Assembly: GCF_001465875.1 (NCBI RefSeq)
Contig: NZ_LN901321.1
Coordinates: 218,689-282,688 of the forward strand
From: Legionella saoudiensis
GTDB taxonomy: Bacteria > Pseudomonadota > Gammaproteobacteria > Legionellales > Legionellaceae
Length of the DNA stretch: 64,000 bases
Reading direction: 5' to 3'
This document shows, piece after piece, positions 45,837 to 54,879 of this stretch. The translations under genes and the position numbers were made by a program. The notes under the pieces are model-generated. The model did not search any database. It was given only the letters and a program-made list of their open reading frames with translations, and was not told the origin of the DNA. The number at the start of each line of letters is the position of its first letter. Within the stretch, counting starts at the first letter, position 1.

Positions 45837-47210
45837 GTGAATAAAACAATTTCAGTGTATTTTAGTGGTACAGGATTTCGGATCAATGAAAGCCATTTTT
45901 TAGCTAGCTCTCTACATGCAAGGACAGAGGAAAGCGAATCTCAAATTAAGATGGGATTTAATGGCTGTGGCGTCGATTATGGATTTAATGGCATCATTTT
46001 TGGTTCTGGCCTCGATGAGCAATGCGATAAGGTTATTGAGCGCGTTATACAAGAGATAAATGCTGGCCACCAAGTAACCCTAAACGTTTATGGTCATAGC
46101 CGCGGGGCCATCGCAGCACTATTGCTTGCCAAACAACTGAGTAGTATTGATAAAGAAAAACTTGCTATTAATTTAGCTTTACTCGATCCAGTCCCTGGTA
46201 ATTTTATTACTACTTCTAGCCTTGATCCATTTGAGATAAGTTTAGCAAATAAAACAATGGACTTAAGCGATTGTAAACCGTTAAGAAAAGTATTGGCCTT
46301 ATATCCACATATTCCGCTTCCTGCTATTGCATGCCACGCTCCGTTATTAGTTTCTTATCCTCCTGAGACGGAAGTTGAAGAGGAAGTAGTGAACGGTTGT
46401 CATGCGCAGGCTGAGCAAATATTTCATTCTTCTTCAAAACTCGTAAGGCTTCGTGTAGAAGAGTTTTTAGCAAAAAATGGTACACAACTTAAAACAGATA
46501 GAGATTACACTGATACTGAGGCCATGAAGCTAGCCTATCTTAGTCTTTATCAAAAAGAGTTAGCTTATGTAAAGCAAACCCTATCCAGAGAGGCCCATAC
46601 ATCTCGAGGAATGGTAATTACTGCAACTCCTGGAGCCAAATATTTAAATAGCCGTCATAAAGCTTTGGTCGGTGATACTTCCCAAGAACCCGTTTCTTTA
46701 AGCATTCAACCGGAAAAAGGGCTTTTTGCGTGGTTTAAAAGATTATTTAAAATTTATCCTTTAGTAGGTCAAGCCTTTAAGTGGACATTGATTGCTTTTT
46801 CAGGGGCAAACTTATTGTATTTTACAGGTAGCTTAGCAGCGATTTCGTTATTAACAGCGATTGTGGACACGTTGGGGGCATTAAGTCTCGTAGCATTTTC
46901 TCCTGTAGTTGGCGCTGCCCTAGCTACACTATGGTATGCTGCTACGAAACCTATTGTATCATGGTGTGCCGGCAAATTCTTTTATCCTTATTATGCAGAC
47001 CGTACGATAGAAGCACCAAGAGAGGAGGCTCCAGATTCTACAAGAAGCTTAATAGACGACTTAGGTGTTAATCGTTCTTCAGCAACTAATTCACCCACTG
47101 CTGACTCGGTTCCTTATCAAGGGAAATCACCTTTGCATTCTGCGAAAAAAGAAGTTACAGAAGAGGTTCAGCATAGGAATGAACAAGAAGATCTTTTGTC
47201 CTTCAACTAA
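45837..47210 (+). CDS. Lipase-like alpha/beta-hydrolase with membrane hairpin, effector-like
   Basis: A 457-aa protein starting at a GTG (45837, GAGG upstream). The N-terminal domain begins VYFSGTGFRINESHFL and has the nucleophile elbow VYGHSRGAIAALLLAK (Ser about 83) and LLDPVPGN, as in DUF2235-like hydrolases. Two hydrophobic segments follow (about 315-375: FKWTLIAFSGANLLYFTGSL and LSLVAFSPVVGAALATLWYA). The polar tail is rich in Glu near the end (EVTEEVQHRNEQEDLLSFN). The layout is like Legionella Dot/Icm effectors. It stands alone before a perfect palindrome. Confidence 0.7.
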   Translation: MNKTISVYFSGTGFRINESHFLASSLHARTEESESQIKMGFNGCGVDYGFNGIIFGSGLDEQCDKVIERVIQEINAGHQVTLNVYGHSRGAIAALLLAKQLSSIDKEKLAINLALLDPVPGNFITTSSLDPFEISLANKTMDLSDCKPLRKVLALYPHIPLPAIACHAPLLVSYPPETEVEEEVVNGCHAQAEQIFHSSSKLVRLRVEEFLAKNGTQLKTDRDYTDTEAMKLAYLSLYQKELAYVKQTLSREAHTSRGMVITATPGAKYLNSRHKALVGDTSQEPVSLSIQPEKGLFAWFKRLFKIYPLVGQAFKWTLIAFSGANLLYFTGSLAAISLLTAIVDTLGALSLVAFSPVVGAALATLWYAATKPIVSWCAGKFFYPYYADRTIEAPREEAPDSTRSLIDDLGVNRSSATNSPTADSVPYQGKSPLHSAKKEVTEEVQHRNEQEDLLSFN

Positions 47211-47220
47211 AACTATAGCA

Positions 47221-47250
47221 AATAGAATGGGTCATATGACCCATTCTATT
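47221..47250 (+). terminator. Perfect 30-bp palindrome terminator
   Basis: AATAGAATGGGTCAT and its exact reverse complement meet without a loop, 10 bases after the preceding stop. AAATC follows. It is probably the transcript end; it could equally be a protein-binding site. Confidence 0.6.
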
Positions 47251-47284
47251 AAATCAAATATCAAACGAGTAATAGCGATGTTTT

Positions 47285-47481
47285 GAAAGTCCACATGTTG
47301 TTCCGGCGATTCTATGTGGTGCACTAAAAGATTACTATAAGATAAATTATGGCAATTTGGTTATTGGTTAGTTTATCAAGTAAATGATAACAAATTAATT
47401 GTAACAGTGATTGTTGTTGGAAAAAGAAATAATAGTGACGTTATGAGGAAGCTAAAAATAGAAAAGAGTGATGCAGTATAA
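47285..47481 (+). pseudogene. RelE/ParE-type toxin remnant
   Basis: One frame reads ESPHVVPAILCGALKDYYKI and NYGNL, then a stop. After a frame change LVYQVNDNKLIVTVIVVGKR and NNSDVMRKLKIEKSDAV follow. This is the usual C-terminal two thirds of RelE-family toxins (NPHVPSA, YRLVYQV, VIAVGKRER). The N-terminus and antitoxin gene are gone. The rest of the spacer, 47482-47970, shows only an AATTTACTA/TAGTAAATT inverted repeat near 47643-47678. Confidence 0.6.
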
Positions 47482-47970
47482 GACATGTTAGTTTTTAAGA
47501 AACTATAACCATCTCCAATTAATTACAGCTTAATCTATTTTTCGTGGTAGTACCATTTTTAAACACCTGGTTTATGGCTTATAAAAATGAATTAAAACCA
47601 ATAGGAAAAATGGGCTTTTGAATGTAAACTTATTTTTAAAAATTAATTTACTACCCATTTGATAATGGTTAGTAAATTAAATCTCCTGATTTTTTTAGCC
47701 CTAAAACAAGAGTAAAACGAGTTTGCGATGTCATACACTGAGGGATGTGAACTAGTCAAAGTATGCGTTAGCGATGAAAGGGCTACACTTCGCTTGACAA
47801 AAACTCTAAACATTATTAGCATTTAATTCATGAGTGGTCTTACTGACACCCGCATGCTCGCATAAGCCAATCCCAGTAAGTTATATCTTCATTAAGTTAC
47901 TTTTTTTCTTATTCAAATTGTCAGAATTAGCGAGCAAATTCTTGGCGATATTTGTTTAAGGAAAATAACG

Positions 47971-49005
47971 ATGAATTCAATCAAATCATTTTTGAACCCA
48001 TTAAAAGAAATCTCTTTTTCACTTAGAGATAATTCTGATCTGAAATCAAATAATATATACAACTCATTATCGCAGATATTTAATGTCGATGAGAACTGGA
48101 GGGAAATTACCTCTCACCGTGAACTGTTAGAAAGAATATCTACCCAGCTGAATCATCATTCAAAAGGCAAAACCTCATGGGAGGGTTATAAAAAACATCT
48201 TCAAAATATATTTGATAATATAGATATTGCCTTTGAAAATTATGATTTACTCTCTTCTGAGTTGTTAGCAGTTGAAGATCCTGTTAGTTTAAGATGGTAT
48301 TCATATTTAATGAGAGCTGATTATCACTTCAAAAACAGGATCGACTTATTAAGCCACTACTTAAAAATACGGCAAATAGAATTTAATCGTTATGAATTAA
48401 AAAATTTAAATATGTTTGGAGTTTCATTTACAACGCCCTGGACATTACCAGATTTTAATTCAATGGATACGATTGAGGTTGCTTTCAGGGAAAAAATGAA
48501 AAAAAGTTTTTTTAAATCAAAACTAGGATGGTTATATCTCTATAACAGTCGGTTATTGTATTGTAATTTTGCCTTGGATAATTTGAGAAATGCTATATTC
48601 CATGAAGTTGATTGTAGATATAGTTCCTTTTCATCAGAAGATAAAAAAGGTGATCTTATGGGAGCTGACTTCTCTTTTTGTGATGCACGTTTTACAGATT
48701 TTTCTTATTGTTATGCACGTGAAACAAAGTTTTATAGTACTAATCTTGATTATGCGAAATTTGATAGTGCTAATTTAATAGGGCCTTTATTCCTCAACTC
48801 AAGCCTAAAAAATGCATCTTTTACTAATTTGGCTGGGAACATGCTTTGCAACGCCTCTTTTAAGAATTCAAATTTGCAGGGAGCTGATTTTACTAATACA
48901 GAGCTGATAAATGTGGATTTTCGTGGAGCTGACCTCCGAAATGTGAAAGGAATTAAATCATTTTCTCGTAATTTAGTTCATATCGATGAACAAACACGAT
49001 TTTAA
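47971..49005 (+). CDS. Pentapeptide-repeat protein with helical N-terminal domain
   Basis: A 344-aa protein. Residues 1-150 are predicted helical and match nothing I know. From about 185 to 330 runs a pentapeptide-repeat solenoid of A(D/N)LXX type: LMGADFSFCDARFTDFSYCY, TNLDYAKFDSANL, LKNASFTNLAG, SNLQGADFTNTELINVDFRG. The right-handed helix usually serves binding, including DNA mimicry. AAGGAAA precedes the ATG. A hairpin follows. The role is unknown. Confidence 0.8.
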   Translation: MNSIKSFLNPLKEISFSLRDNSDLKSNNIYNSLSQIFNVDENWREITSHRELLERISTQLNHHSKGKTSWEGYKKHLQNIFDNIDIAFENYDLLSSELLAVEDPVSLRWYSYLMRADYHFKNRIDLLSHYLKIRQIEFNRYELKNLNMFGVSFTTPWTLPDFNSMDTIEVAFREKMKKSFFKSKLGWLYLYNSRLLYCNFALDNLRNAIFHEVDCRYSSFSSEDKKGDLMGADFSFCDARFTDFSYCYARETKFYSTNLDYAKFDSANLIGPLFLNSSLKNASFTNLAGNMLCNASFKNSNLQGADFTNTELINVDFRGADLRNVKGIKSFSRNLVHIDEQTRF

Positions 49006-49073
49006 TTCTCTCGAAATAAAGATAGGCTATATGATTTACAAACATCATTCAATTGATAAATTTACCGTTTTAG

Positions 49074-49103
49074 GCATAGTAGCTTAAGTTTGAGCTACTA
49101 TGC
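49074..49103 (+). terminator. Rho-independent terminator after the pentapeptide-repeat gene
   Basis: GCATAGTAGCT (49074-49084) and AGCTACTATGC (49093-49103) form a perfect 11-bp stem, followed by ATTATTT. The remaining spacer to 49603 shows a TATAAT-like box near 49309 but no gene. Confidence 0.8.
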
Positions 49104-49603
49104 ATTATTTAGCCTTTCCTCTGGGCTTACGCGAAAGAATTGTTCACGTAAATAAGTATTTTATTCATCTTAATTACCTGGAAAAATACCATAATTTTTG
49201 AAGTCACTGTTTCGGATAAGTATTCTTTTCATTGAGAACCTGATTTAAACAGAAGGGGTTACCTCTAATAACTCGATAATTCCTTTAAATCATATTTGCT
49301 ATAATAAAAATTCCAGAATAATTTTTGAGCAGATTTGCAATTAAAACGAATATCAAACTGTGACTCCCAAACTTCTGTTAGATATCCCAGCCCCAAACCT
49401 CAAAGTTTATTTAATCTAAAATGAAATGTTAGTTAAGCATAATGAGCCAAAGAATAAAATTATGTATTTTGCTTGGAAAATGATTGAAGTGAAATAATTT
49501 TGTTTAATCATAAGCATTGGGCACAATTATTTTTATTAAACGTAGGCCCCGAAGAAATCCTGAAGCAGGTTTCAATGGGTAGAAGATATTAAATTGTTTT
49601 AAT

Positions 49604-49654
49604 TGGTTGACCCACGAGGACTTGAATCTAGGACCAAGGGATATGTAATCCGAT
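49604..49654 (-). other. Diverged tRNA 3'-end fragment (old attachment-site scar)
   Basis: Read on the minus strand it gives GGATTACATATCCC, then TTGGTCCTAGATTCAAGTCC and TCGTGGGTCAACCA. This is an anticodon-loop-to-CCA tRNA half with a T-arm TTCAAGT. The 5' half is missing. It is similar to the fragment at 51233-51280, with about six differences over the last 35 bases, so it is probably an older copy of the same integration target. Confidence 0.55.
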
Positions 49655-49798
49655 GAAATTACATTACAACCAATTGATATATATGTGTTAAATATGTATA
49701 TGTGGCTTTTGTGGGACACTTTAGGGGCACTTGAAATTAAATTTATTAAAATATTGATCTAAAATAATACAAACAAACTTATTATTAGGGATGATAAA

Positions 49799-50320
49799 AT
49801 GCTTGAACGTTTAAAGTTATAAGGGTTTTACTTTCTGTGCCTCATTATTGTATGGTTCTTCTTATCCATTACGTATCAGTATATTGTTCACGCTTATTCT
49901 CGAAATAAGCAGCAAGCCCAAGAAATAATAATACAGCTTGAGGAGCAACTAGCTTATTTGGTAAAGCAGACAAACAAGCCTACAGATCAATTAAAACCTG
50001 AATTATTTAAAGAATATGACCAGAAATACAATACAAATTTACAAGTTGAACTTGAACATGCAATGATGTCCGCTTCGCCACACTTTGCACAACAGGATAT
50101 TGGGTTAACACTTCAATCCATAAAAGCGAAGAAAAGGCAGCAAATAAAAAATATAAGGGAAAGATCATTTTTTAGCTATATTCCTGAGAGGCCCATATTG
50201 TTTTTAGGATTTTTGGGAATAGTTGCTACTAAAATAATTAATTCTATTATAGAGTTATGTAAAGATTGGCTATGTAAACTTTATAAGGAAAAGCAGAAGA
50301 AAAACCAAGATGGTGAATAG
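49799..50320 (+). pseudogene. Membrane-anchored protein gene with in-frame stop
   Basis: ATG at 49799 follows TTAGGGATGATAAA and reads MLERLKL, then TAA (49820-49822). The same frame continues for 166 codons with GFYFLCLIIVWFFLSITYQY, a clear membrane anchor, and a charged helical region (QAQEIIIQLEEQLAYLVKQ), then SYIPERPILFLGFLGIVATK to 50320. The good ribosome site and shared frame show a single gene broken at codon 8. A downstream TTG at 49958 could give a 120-aa remnant. The family is not recognised. Confidence 0.55.
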
Positions 50321-50355
50321 GGCACTCTCTCGTTTTTCTCGTTTTCAACATACTA

Positions 50356-50763
50356 TTATGGAATGAGTTTTGCCTGCTTAATAATTTGGTCTGCTAATAG
50401 GTTTGCCATCTGGGCTTGATTGTATCGGAAAGTATCATTGAACCTGTAATCTGCTTTAACTCTTAAATTAAAACATTGCTTCATGAGAACACCAATGTAT
50501 ATTATGGCCTTATCTTCTTGGCTTCTATGATTTGGTGGAGTTTGGTTTTCATGATTACTTAAAAGTGTATGTAGGTCAGTATGTCCTATATTTTTATTTT
50601 GTGATGGAGGTTTATATCCGGTGGCTTTGGGCGCGATTCTACAGCCTTCTTGGTAGCATGCATAATAAGAACGATTTGAGCATGTCCTAAATTCTGCTTC
50701 TTCATGGGCATTGTTCAATAGGCTTTTAGAAAGAAGTAAGAGATCGTTGGGTTGGATAGGCAT
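50356..50763 (-). CDS. HEPN-like domain protein
   Basis: About 135 aa from MPIQPNDLLLLSKSLLNNAH. The pattern EEAEFRTCSNRSYYACYQEG and the late LRVKADYRFNDTFRYNQAQM match the two-helix core of HEPN proteins (RxxxSRAYYAxxH, LRxxADY). In active HEPN RNases an Arg-x4-6-His motif is expected; here the equivalent His is Gln (YACYQ), so catalysis is uncertain. The start lies within the end of the upstream gene (38-base overlap), a layout common in paired toxin-antitoxin or defence genes. Confidence 0.55.
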   Translation of the reverse strand: MPIQPNDLLLLSKSLLNNAHEEAEFRTCSNRSYYACYQEGCRIAPKATGYKPPSQNKNIGHTDLHTLLSNHENQTPPNHRSQEDKAIIYIGVLMKQCFNLRVKADYRFNDTFRYNQAQMANLLADQIIKQAKLIP

Positions 50764-51088
50764 TTTTTTCTTCCTTAAATTCAAACATAAAAGTTACTTT
50801 CTGGCTGCCTTTGTATTTAGACAAACTCCTTGATTCAAAATATTCAGCAAATTCACAATTCAATTTGAAAACCGTTTCTACATCACGGTTAATTAAGAAA
50901 GCATAGCTGTACCAGGAATGATTTTCATAATCCATTATTTCTAAGCATATATCTGCTGGTGTTATGTCAATGTTATGTTTACGTAATATCTCGTTTGCAA
51001 CCTCATTGACAGCATTTATGAACTTTTGTATTTCACTGTTCATGTTAGGAGATGATGCACCATAGTTTATGCCAGTGTCTGAGTTCAT
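50726..51088 (-). CDS. Uncharacterised partner of the HEPN-like gene
   Basis: A 120-aa soluble protein; a later start at 51043 (MNSEIQKFINAVNEVANEIL) is plausible. It contains DICLEIMDYENHSWYSYAFL and a C-terminal FMFEFKEEKNAYPTQRS. No family recognised. Its 3' end overlaps the HEPN-like gene, so the two are translated together. It sits between the two tRNA scars. Confidence 0.5.
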   Translation of the reverse strand: MNSDTGINYGASSPNMNSEIQKFINAVNEVANEILRKHNIDITPADICLEIMDYENHSWYSYAFLINRDVETVFKLNCEFAEYFESRSLSKYKGSQKVTFMFEFKEEKNAYPTQRSLTSF

Positions 51089-51232
51089 TGTTGAGCCGCA
51101 TATGTCAGATATTAGGTAAAGTATAGTTGTTATTTATTGATATGTGTGGTGACTTGATATTTTCAACTGCCCCATCAGTGCCCCATGGGGCCTCGTTTTT
51201 GAGAGGGGTCTTTCGTAACTACTTGATTCTAT

Positions 51233-51280
51233 TGGTGGGCCCACTAGGACTTGAACCTAGGACCAACGGATTATGAGCCC
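51233..51280 (-). other. tRNA(CAT) 3'-half fragment, probable attachment site
   Basis: On the minus strand: GGGCTCATAATCC (anticodon loop CTCATAA, anticodon CAT), GTTGGTCCTAGGTTCAAGTC (T-arm) and CTAGTGGGCCCACCA (acceptor with CCA). It resembles tRNA-Ile2 or tRNA-Met. The bases before it (51281 onward) are AT-rich and hold no 5' half, so it is not a working tRNA. Such 3' halves mark the far end of elements that integrate into a tRNA gene. The rest of 51089-51790 holds the direct repeat and a promoter. Confidence 0.75.
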
Positions 51281-51360
51281 TGATCTTTTAAAATAACTTG
51301 TTGATTTTAAATTAATAATTTGCAACGGGATACCACTACAAATGTCGTACAGAGTATAAT

Positions 51361-51405
51361 AGTGTCGTACTCAAACACGCAAATCTCACGCAAGGTTATT
51401 TTAGT
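51361..51405 (+). repeat. Left copy of a 45-bp direct repeat flanking the Z1 cassette
   Basis: It begins AGTGTCGTACTCAAACACGC and ends GCAAGGTTATTTTAGT. The copy at 55393-55437 differs at two of 45 positions. GTCGTAC also occurs 20 bases upstream (51344). The pair brackets about 4.0 kb. Confidence 0.85.
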
Positions 51406-51725
51406 AGTTCTATGGGAATTTTACAGGAAAAGTCATGCGATTTTTATAAAATGACTATTTGTGACGCCATGGGAAAAAGTGGTTTTGTCGCAAAGAGTTA
51501 GCTTCTGATGTACGCTTCGGAAAAAACATCTGAAATAGCCTGTAACGGCATACTCGCTAGTCAGTTGAGTGCTGTGCAATTTGTCTTCAATTGCTACAAG
51601 TGCAATCTTTGATTTTTTGATACAGTACAGTAGTTTCGTTTTTTAGACACCCTATTCTCCTCTTAATCCTTAGAAGAATAGCTCTTTTTAATCTCTTTTT
51701 TTTCGTTCCATAATCCGCCCCTACA

Positions 51726-51754
51726 TTAGTTCAGTATTTTTCATATGCTATAAT
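51726..51754 (+). promoter_or_regulatory. Sigma-70-like promoter of the Z1 operon
   Basis: TATAAT at 51749-51754 and TTAGTT at 51726-51731 with 17-base spacing, 37 bases before the ATG at 51791. AAGGAGG and AGGGA lie between. Confidence 0.5.
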
Positions 51755-51790
51755 TGATGAGTATCAAGGAGGAGTTTATAGGGACTTTAT

Positions 51791-52255
51791 ATGCCGTTTG
51801 ATCCGTTGATTTTAGAAAAAAAATCCAAAAGCGATCGATATAAGCATCAAATTGATAGAATAAGTAAAACAATTAGTCATGTTGCTAATATTACAGAAGC
51901 AATAGAGGATTCTATTAAAAATATAGAGTCTGGGTGTCGTTCATTTGTGATTTATGGAGAGCCACAAAGCGGAAAAACTGAAATGATGATTGCATTAACT
52001 GCAAGATTATTAGATTTTGGCAAAAAAATTATAATAATTTTGCTAAATGATAATATTCAATTGTTAAATCAAAATCTTGATAGATTTAAACGATCAAACA
52101 TAGACTTTACGCCTAAGTTATATAGCGATATAATTAATCAAACGATTAACATCCAAAATAGTGAGAGAATAATATTTTCGAAAAAAAACTCTAGAGATTT
52201 ACAAAAGTTGATTACTATAATAGATGATTTTCATGAAAAAATTATTATAGATGAT
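51791..52255 (+). pseudogene. Z1-type SF2 ATPase/helicase, 5' part (split by IS)
   Basis: This is the N-terminal 155 codons of one gene whose rest lies at 53506-54879. FVIYGEPQSGKTEMMIALTA is the Walker A motif (about residue 57). The part ends KIIIDD, exactly where the DEAD-box motif II begins. The next codon, TGA, comes from the IS end. Removing the 1250-bp IS and one 3-bp duplication restores the frame and gives DDEADYASPN and a 611-aa protein. Confidence 0.85.
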
Positions 52256-52318
52256 TGATCTTGCCCTGAATTGTCGGACACCCTGCTAAGAGAGTAAAAT
52301 CAAAAGCAGAGGTGAATA

Positions 52319-52618
52319 ATGAATAATAATAAACCAGAAAAGCAGTTAGCCAGAAAAAAATATAGTCCCCAATTTAAAGATCAGGCCCTTGAACGAATAG
52401 CGCAAGATGGAGTTCGTCAGGTGGCAAAAGATCTTGGTCTATCAGAACCCTTACTCTACTCCTGGAAAGCCCAACAGAAAAAAGGTGGGGACTCTCTTGA
52501 GAATCAAAAGCTACAGCAAGCAGAAATGGCTCGTTTGAAGCGGGAAAATGCACTGTTAACAGAAGAAAATGCGTTTCTAAAAAAGGCGGCTGCGTACTTC
52601 GCGAAGGAATCAAAGTGA
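52319..52618 (+). CDS. IS3-family transposase OrfA (helix-turn-helix)
   Basis: A 99-aa protein: KKYSPQFKDQALERIAQDGV and RQVAKDLGLSEPLLYSWKAQ form the helix-turn-helix that binds the IS ends. A leucine-zipper-like tail (ARLKRENALLTEENAFLKKA) follows. The end overlaps orfB, and an A6G slippery site lies near the end. Confidence 0.93.
   Translation: MNNNKPEKQLARKKYSPQFKDQALERIAQDGVRQVAKDLGLSEPLLYSWKAQQKKGGDSLENQKLQQAEMARLKRENALLTEENAFLKKAAAYFAKESK
52579..52585 (+). promoter_or_regulatory. Programmed -1 frameshift site (A6G)
   Basis: AAAAAAG in the orfA frame (CTA AAA AAG). Slipping back one base leads without a stop into the orfB frame (GGC GGC TGC), which would make the OrfAB transposase, as in other IS3 elements. 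Confidence 0.7.
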
Positions 52619-53475
52619 GGTACGCCACGATTAAGGAGCATTCAGGTCAATTTTCCCTTCGTTTAATGTGTCGCCTACTTTCTGTATCGGTCAGCGGATA
52701 TTATGATTGGCGGGAACGAAAACCCTCCCGTCGCGACATAACTAATCAAGTATTAGCTAAAAAAATTAAAGCTATTTTTGATGAGGAAAAATCACGCGCT
52801 GGAGCCGTCAGGATTGCTAAACGATTAAACAATGAAGGCGAGCCAGTGAGTAGGCATCGAGTGGCTAAAATCATGCGTTCAAATGGCTGGCGTGCACGTG
52901 CGGCGAAGAAATTTAAAGCGACAACCAATAGTAGCCATCAACTACCTGTCGCGCCGAATTTATTGCAGCAAAATTTCTTGGCACATCAACCTAATGAAAA
53001 ATGGGTGAGCGACATCACCTATGTTTGGACTGAGGAAGGATGGCTTTACCTTGCAGTTGTTATGGATTTGTATTCCCGCAAGGTCGTTGGATGGGCTCTT
53101 TCTGAACGAATGACAAAGCAATTAGTAATTGATGCTCTTCAAATGGCTATATGGAGTCGAAAACCAACTAAAGGACTTGTTCTGCATTCAGACAGGGGAA
53201 GCCAATATTGCTCTTACGAGTATCAACAACTTTTAACACAGCATGGTATTGTGTGCAGCATGAGTAAGCGTGGTGATTGCTATGATAACGCTGCTATGGA
53301 AAGCTGGAATCATAGTTTCAAAGTAGAAGCGATTCATGGGGAGAAATTTGTAACACGTGCAATTGCCAAAAATCATGTGTTTGAATACATCGAAATATAC
53401 TACAATCGTAAACGACTTCACTCAATGATCGGGTATAAATCCCCTGAGTTATTTGAAGTTAAAATGGTAGCTTAG
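52615..53475 (+). CDS. IS3-family transposase OrfB (DDE integrase core)
   Basis: A 286-aa protein, GTG start overlapping the orfA stop (GTGA). The catalytic triad is visible: Asp in KWVSDITYVWTEEGWLYLAV, Asp in LHSDRGSQYCSYEY, Glu in AMESWNHSFKVEAI. The N-terminal HTH_21 part reads KEHSGQFSLRLMCRLLSVSV. Length is normal, so the element is probably still mobile. Confidence 0.95.
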   Translation: MRYATIKEHSGQFSLRLMCRLLSVSVSGYYDWRERKPSRRDITNQVLAKKIKAIFDEEKSRAGAVRIAKRLNNEGEPVSRHRVAKIMRSNGWRARAAKKFKATTNSSHQLPVAPNLLQQNFLAHQPNEKWVSDITYVWTEEGWLYLAVVMDLYSRKVVGWALSERMTKQLVIDALQMAIWSRKPTKGLVLHSDRGSQYCSYEYQQLLTQHGIVCSMSKRGDCYDNAAMESWNHSFKVEAIHGEKFVTRAIAKNHVFEYIEIYYNRKRLHSMIGYKSPELFEVKMVA

Positions 53476-53505
53476 TTAGGTGTCCGTTTTTTCTAGGCAA
53501 GATCA

Positions 53506-54879
53506 GATGAAGCGGATTATGCTAGTCCAAACTCTAAAATTAATTTCAATGAAAAAACAAAAATTAATGAGCTAGTAGAAAAATTAATTGGTGAAGATGG
53601 TATTTATATTGGAGTCACTGCAACACCTGCAAGATTGGACTTGAATAACACTTTTAAAAACGACAATACAAAATGGATCTATTTCAATCCTCCAGCTAGT
53701 TATCATGGACAAGATTGGTTTTTTCCTCCTAATTATGAAAGTTCCTCCTTAGTTAAAATGCTCCCGGATGAAAATGATAGTAAGAAATTCTTAAATGAAG
53801 CAATTTTTAATTTTCTTATTAATAATTCTTATCTAAACTCGAATAAGAATGGAGCTGAAGTCAATTATAGTATGTTAATACATACTAGCGGTAAAAAATA
53901 TGATCATGAAATTGACCAAAAAAATGTAGAGAAGACACTCGATATTTTGGCTCATAGCGAACATAGGATGTATCAAAGATATTATAATGAAATTTGGGAT
54001 TTATGTGTAAAGAAATTTAATGATGAACAACAAGCTAATAATATTGTTCAATATATATTGAATAATATAAATAAATCACAAGTAATAGTTATAAATAGTG
54101 AACATGATAAAGAAAGTGTGAAAGGAGCGACTAGTCCGTCTGCCTTATATACCTTTGCAATAGGAGGAAATATAGTTTCCAGGGGAGTAACGTTTGAAAA
54201 TTTGTTAACAATGTTTTTTGCACGAGATGCGAAGCATAAAATTCAGCAAGATACTTACATTCAACGAGCGAGAATGTTCGGATATAGAGGTAATTATCTA
54301 GATTATTTTGAATTATATATTCCCAAAAAGCTTTATGCTGATTGGCATAAATGCTTTATGTATCACAGATTATCTCTTGATCTTATAAGAAATAACAAGG
54401 GAGCTCCTGTTTGGCTTGAGGATAACAGAGTAACACCCGTTGCAAAATCTAGTATAGATGGAAAGACCATAATGCTACATGATGATTCAATGATTTTTGG
54501 ATTGTTTAATTATGACGCAATGGCTGATCAAATAATAAACGAGTCGTTAAATCCAAAACTTGAAATTTTAAATCAATTACATGAATTAATTGGAGAAAAT
54601 GCTTTTCCTTTATGCGTGATCGAATTTATTAAAAATTCTATAAGAAATAGTGAGAAAGATATAGCTATACATAATTCAAGTTCAGTTGAGAAAAGAGATG
54701 TTGATCCTAATACGATAACACGTTCAACTGGGGGGATATTTAGTGGTAGTGATTACAATAGATTTCCTGAGGCAATACATCACATTAAAATATTTTATAT
54801 TCCAAATGGCAGGGCGAGACTTTATTACAAATATAGAGAGGTAAATGTCAAATTTTTAACTAAAAGAGTACGAAAATGA
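53506..54879 (+). pseudogene. Z1-type SF2 ATPase/helicase, 3' part
   Basis: It continues DEADYASPNSKINFNEKTK, then YIGVTATPARLDLNNTFKND (motif III-like TATPA). The Z1 core follows: FAIGGNIVSRGVTFENLLTM (SRG motif, the Z1 hallmark) and DTYIQRARMFGYRGNYLDYF (motif VI-like arginines). It ends in a helical region. No start codon exists at the IS border; an internal ATG could give at most a helicase half. Z1 proteins are found in defence islands. The next gene overlaps by 4 bases. Confidence 0.82.

Larger units (their letters stand above)
52256..53505 (+). mobile_element. IS3-family insertion sequence, 1250 bp
   Basis: Ends TGATCTTGCC and GGCAAGATCA are inverted repeats. With mismatches the similarity extends about 28 bases and includes CGGACACC. 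Flanking GAT triplets (52253-52255 and 53506-53508) are the 3-bp target duplication usual for IS3 elements. It carries orfA and orfB with a frameshift signal and looks intact. Confidence 0.93.

Noticed and set aside
49504..49719. Minus-strand 71-codon frame over the older tRNA scar
   Set aside because: It is formed from the tRNA-like fragment and AT-rich spacer; no ribosome site or homology.
51233..51280. A complete tRNA gene
   Set aside because: Only the anticodon-to-CCA half exists; the flanking bases give no D-arm or 5' acceptor strand.
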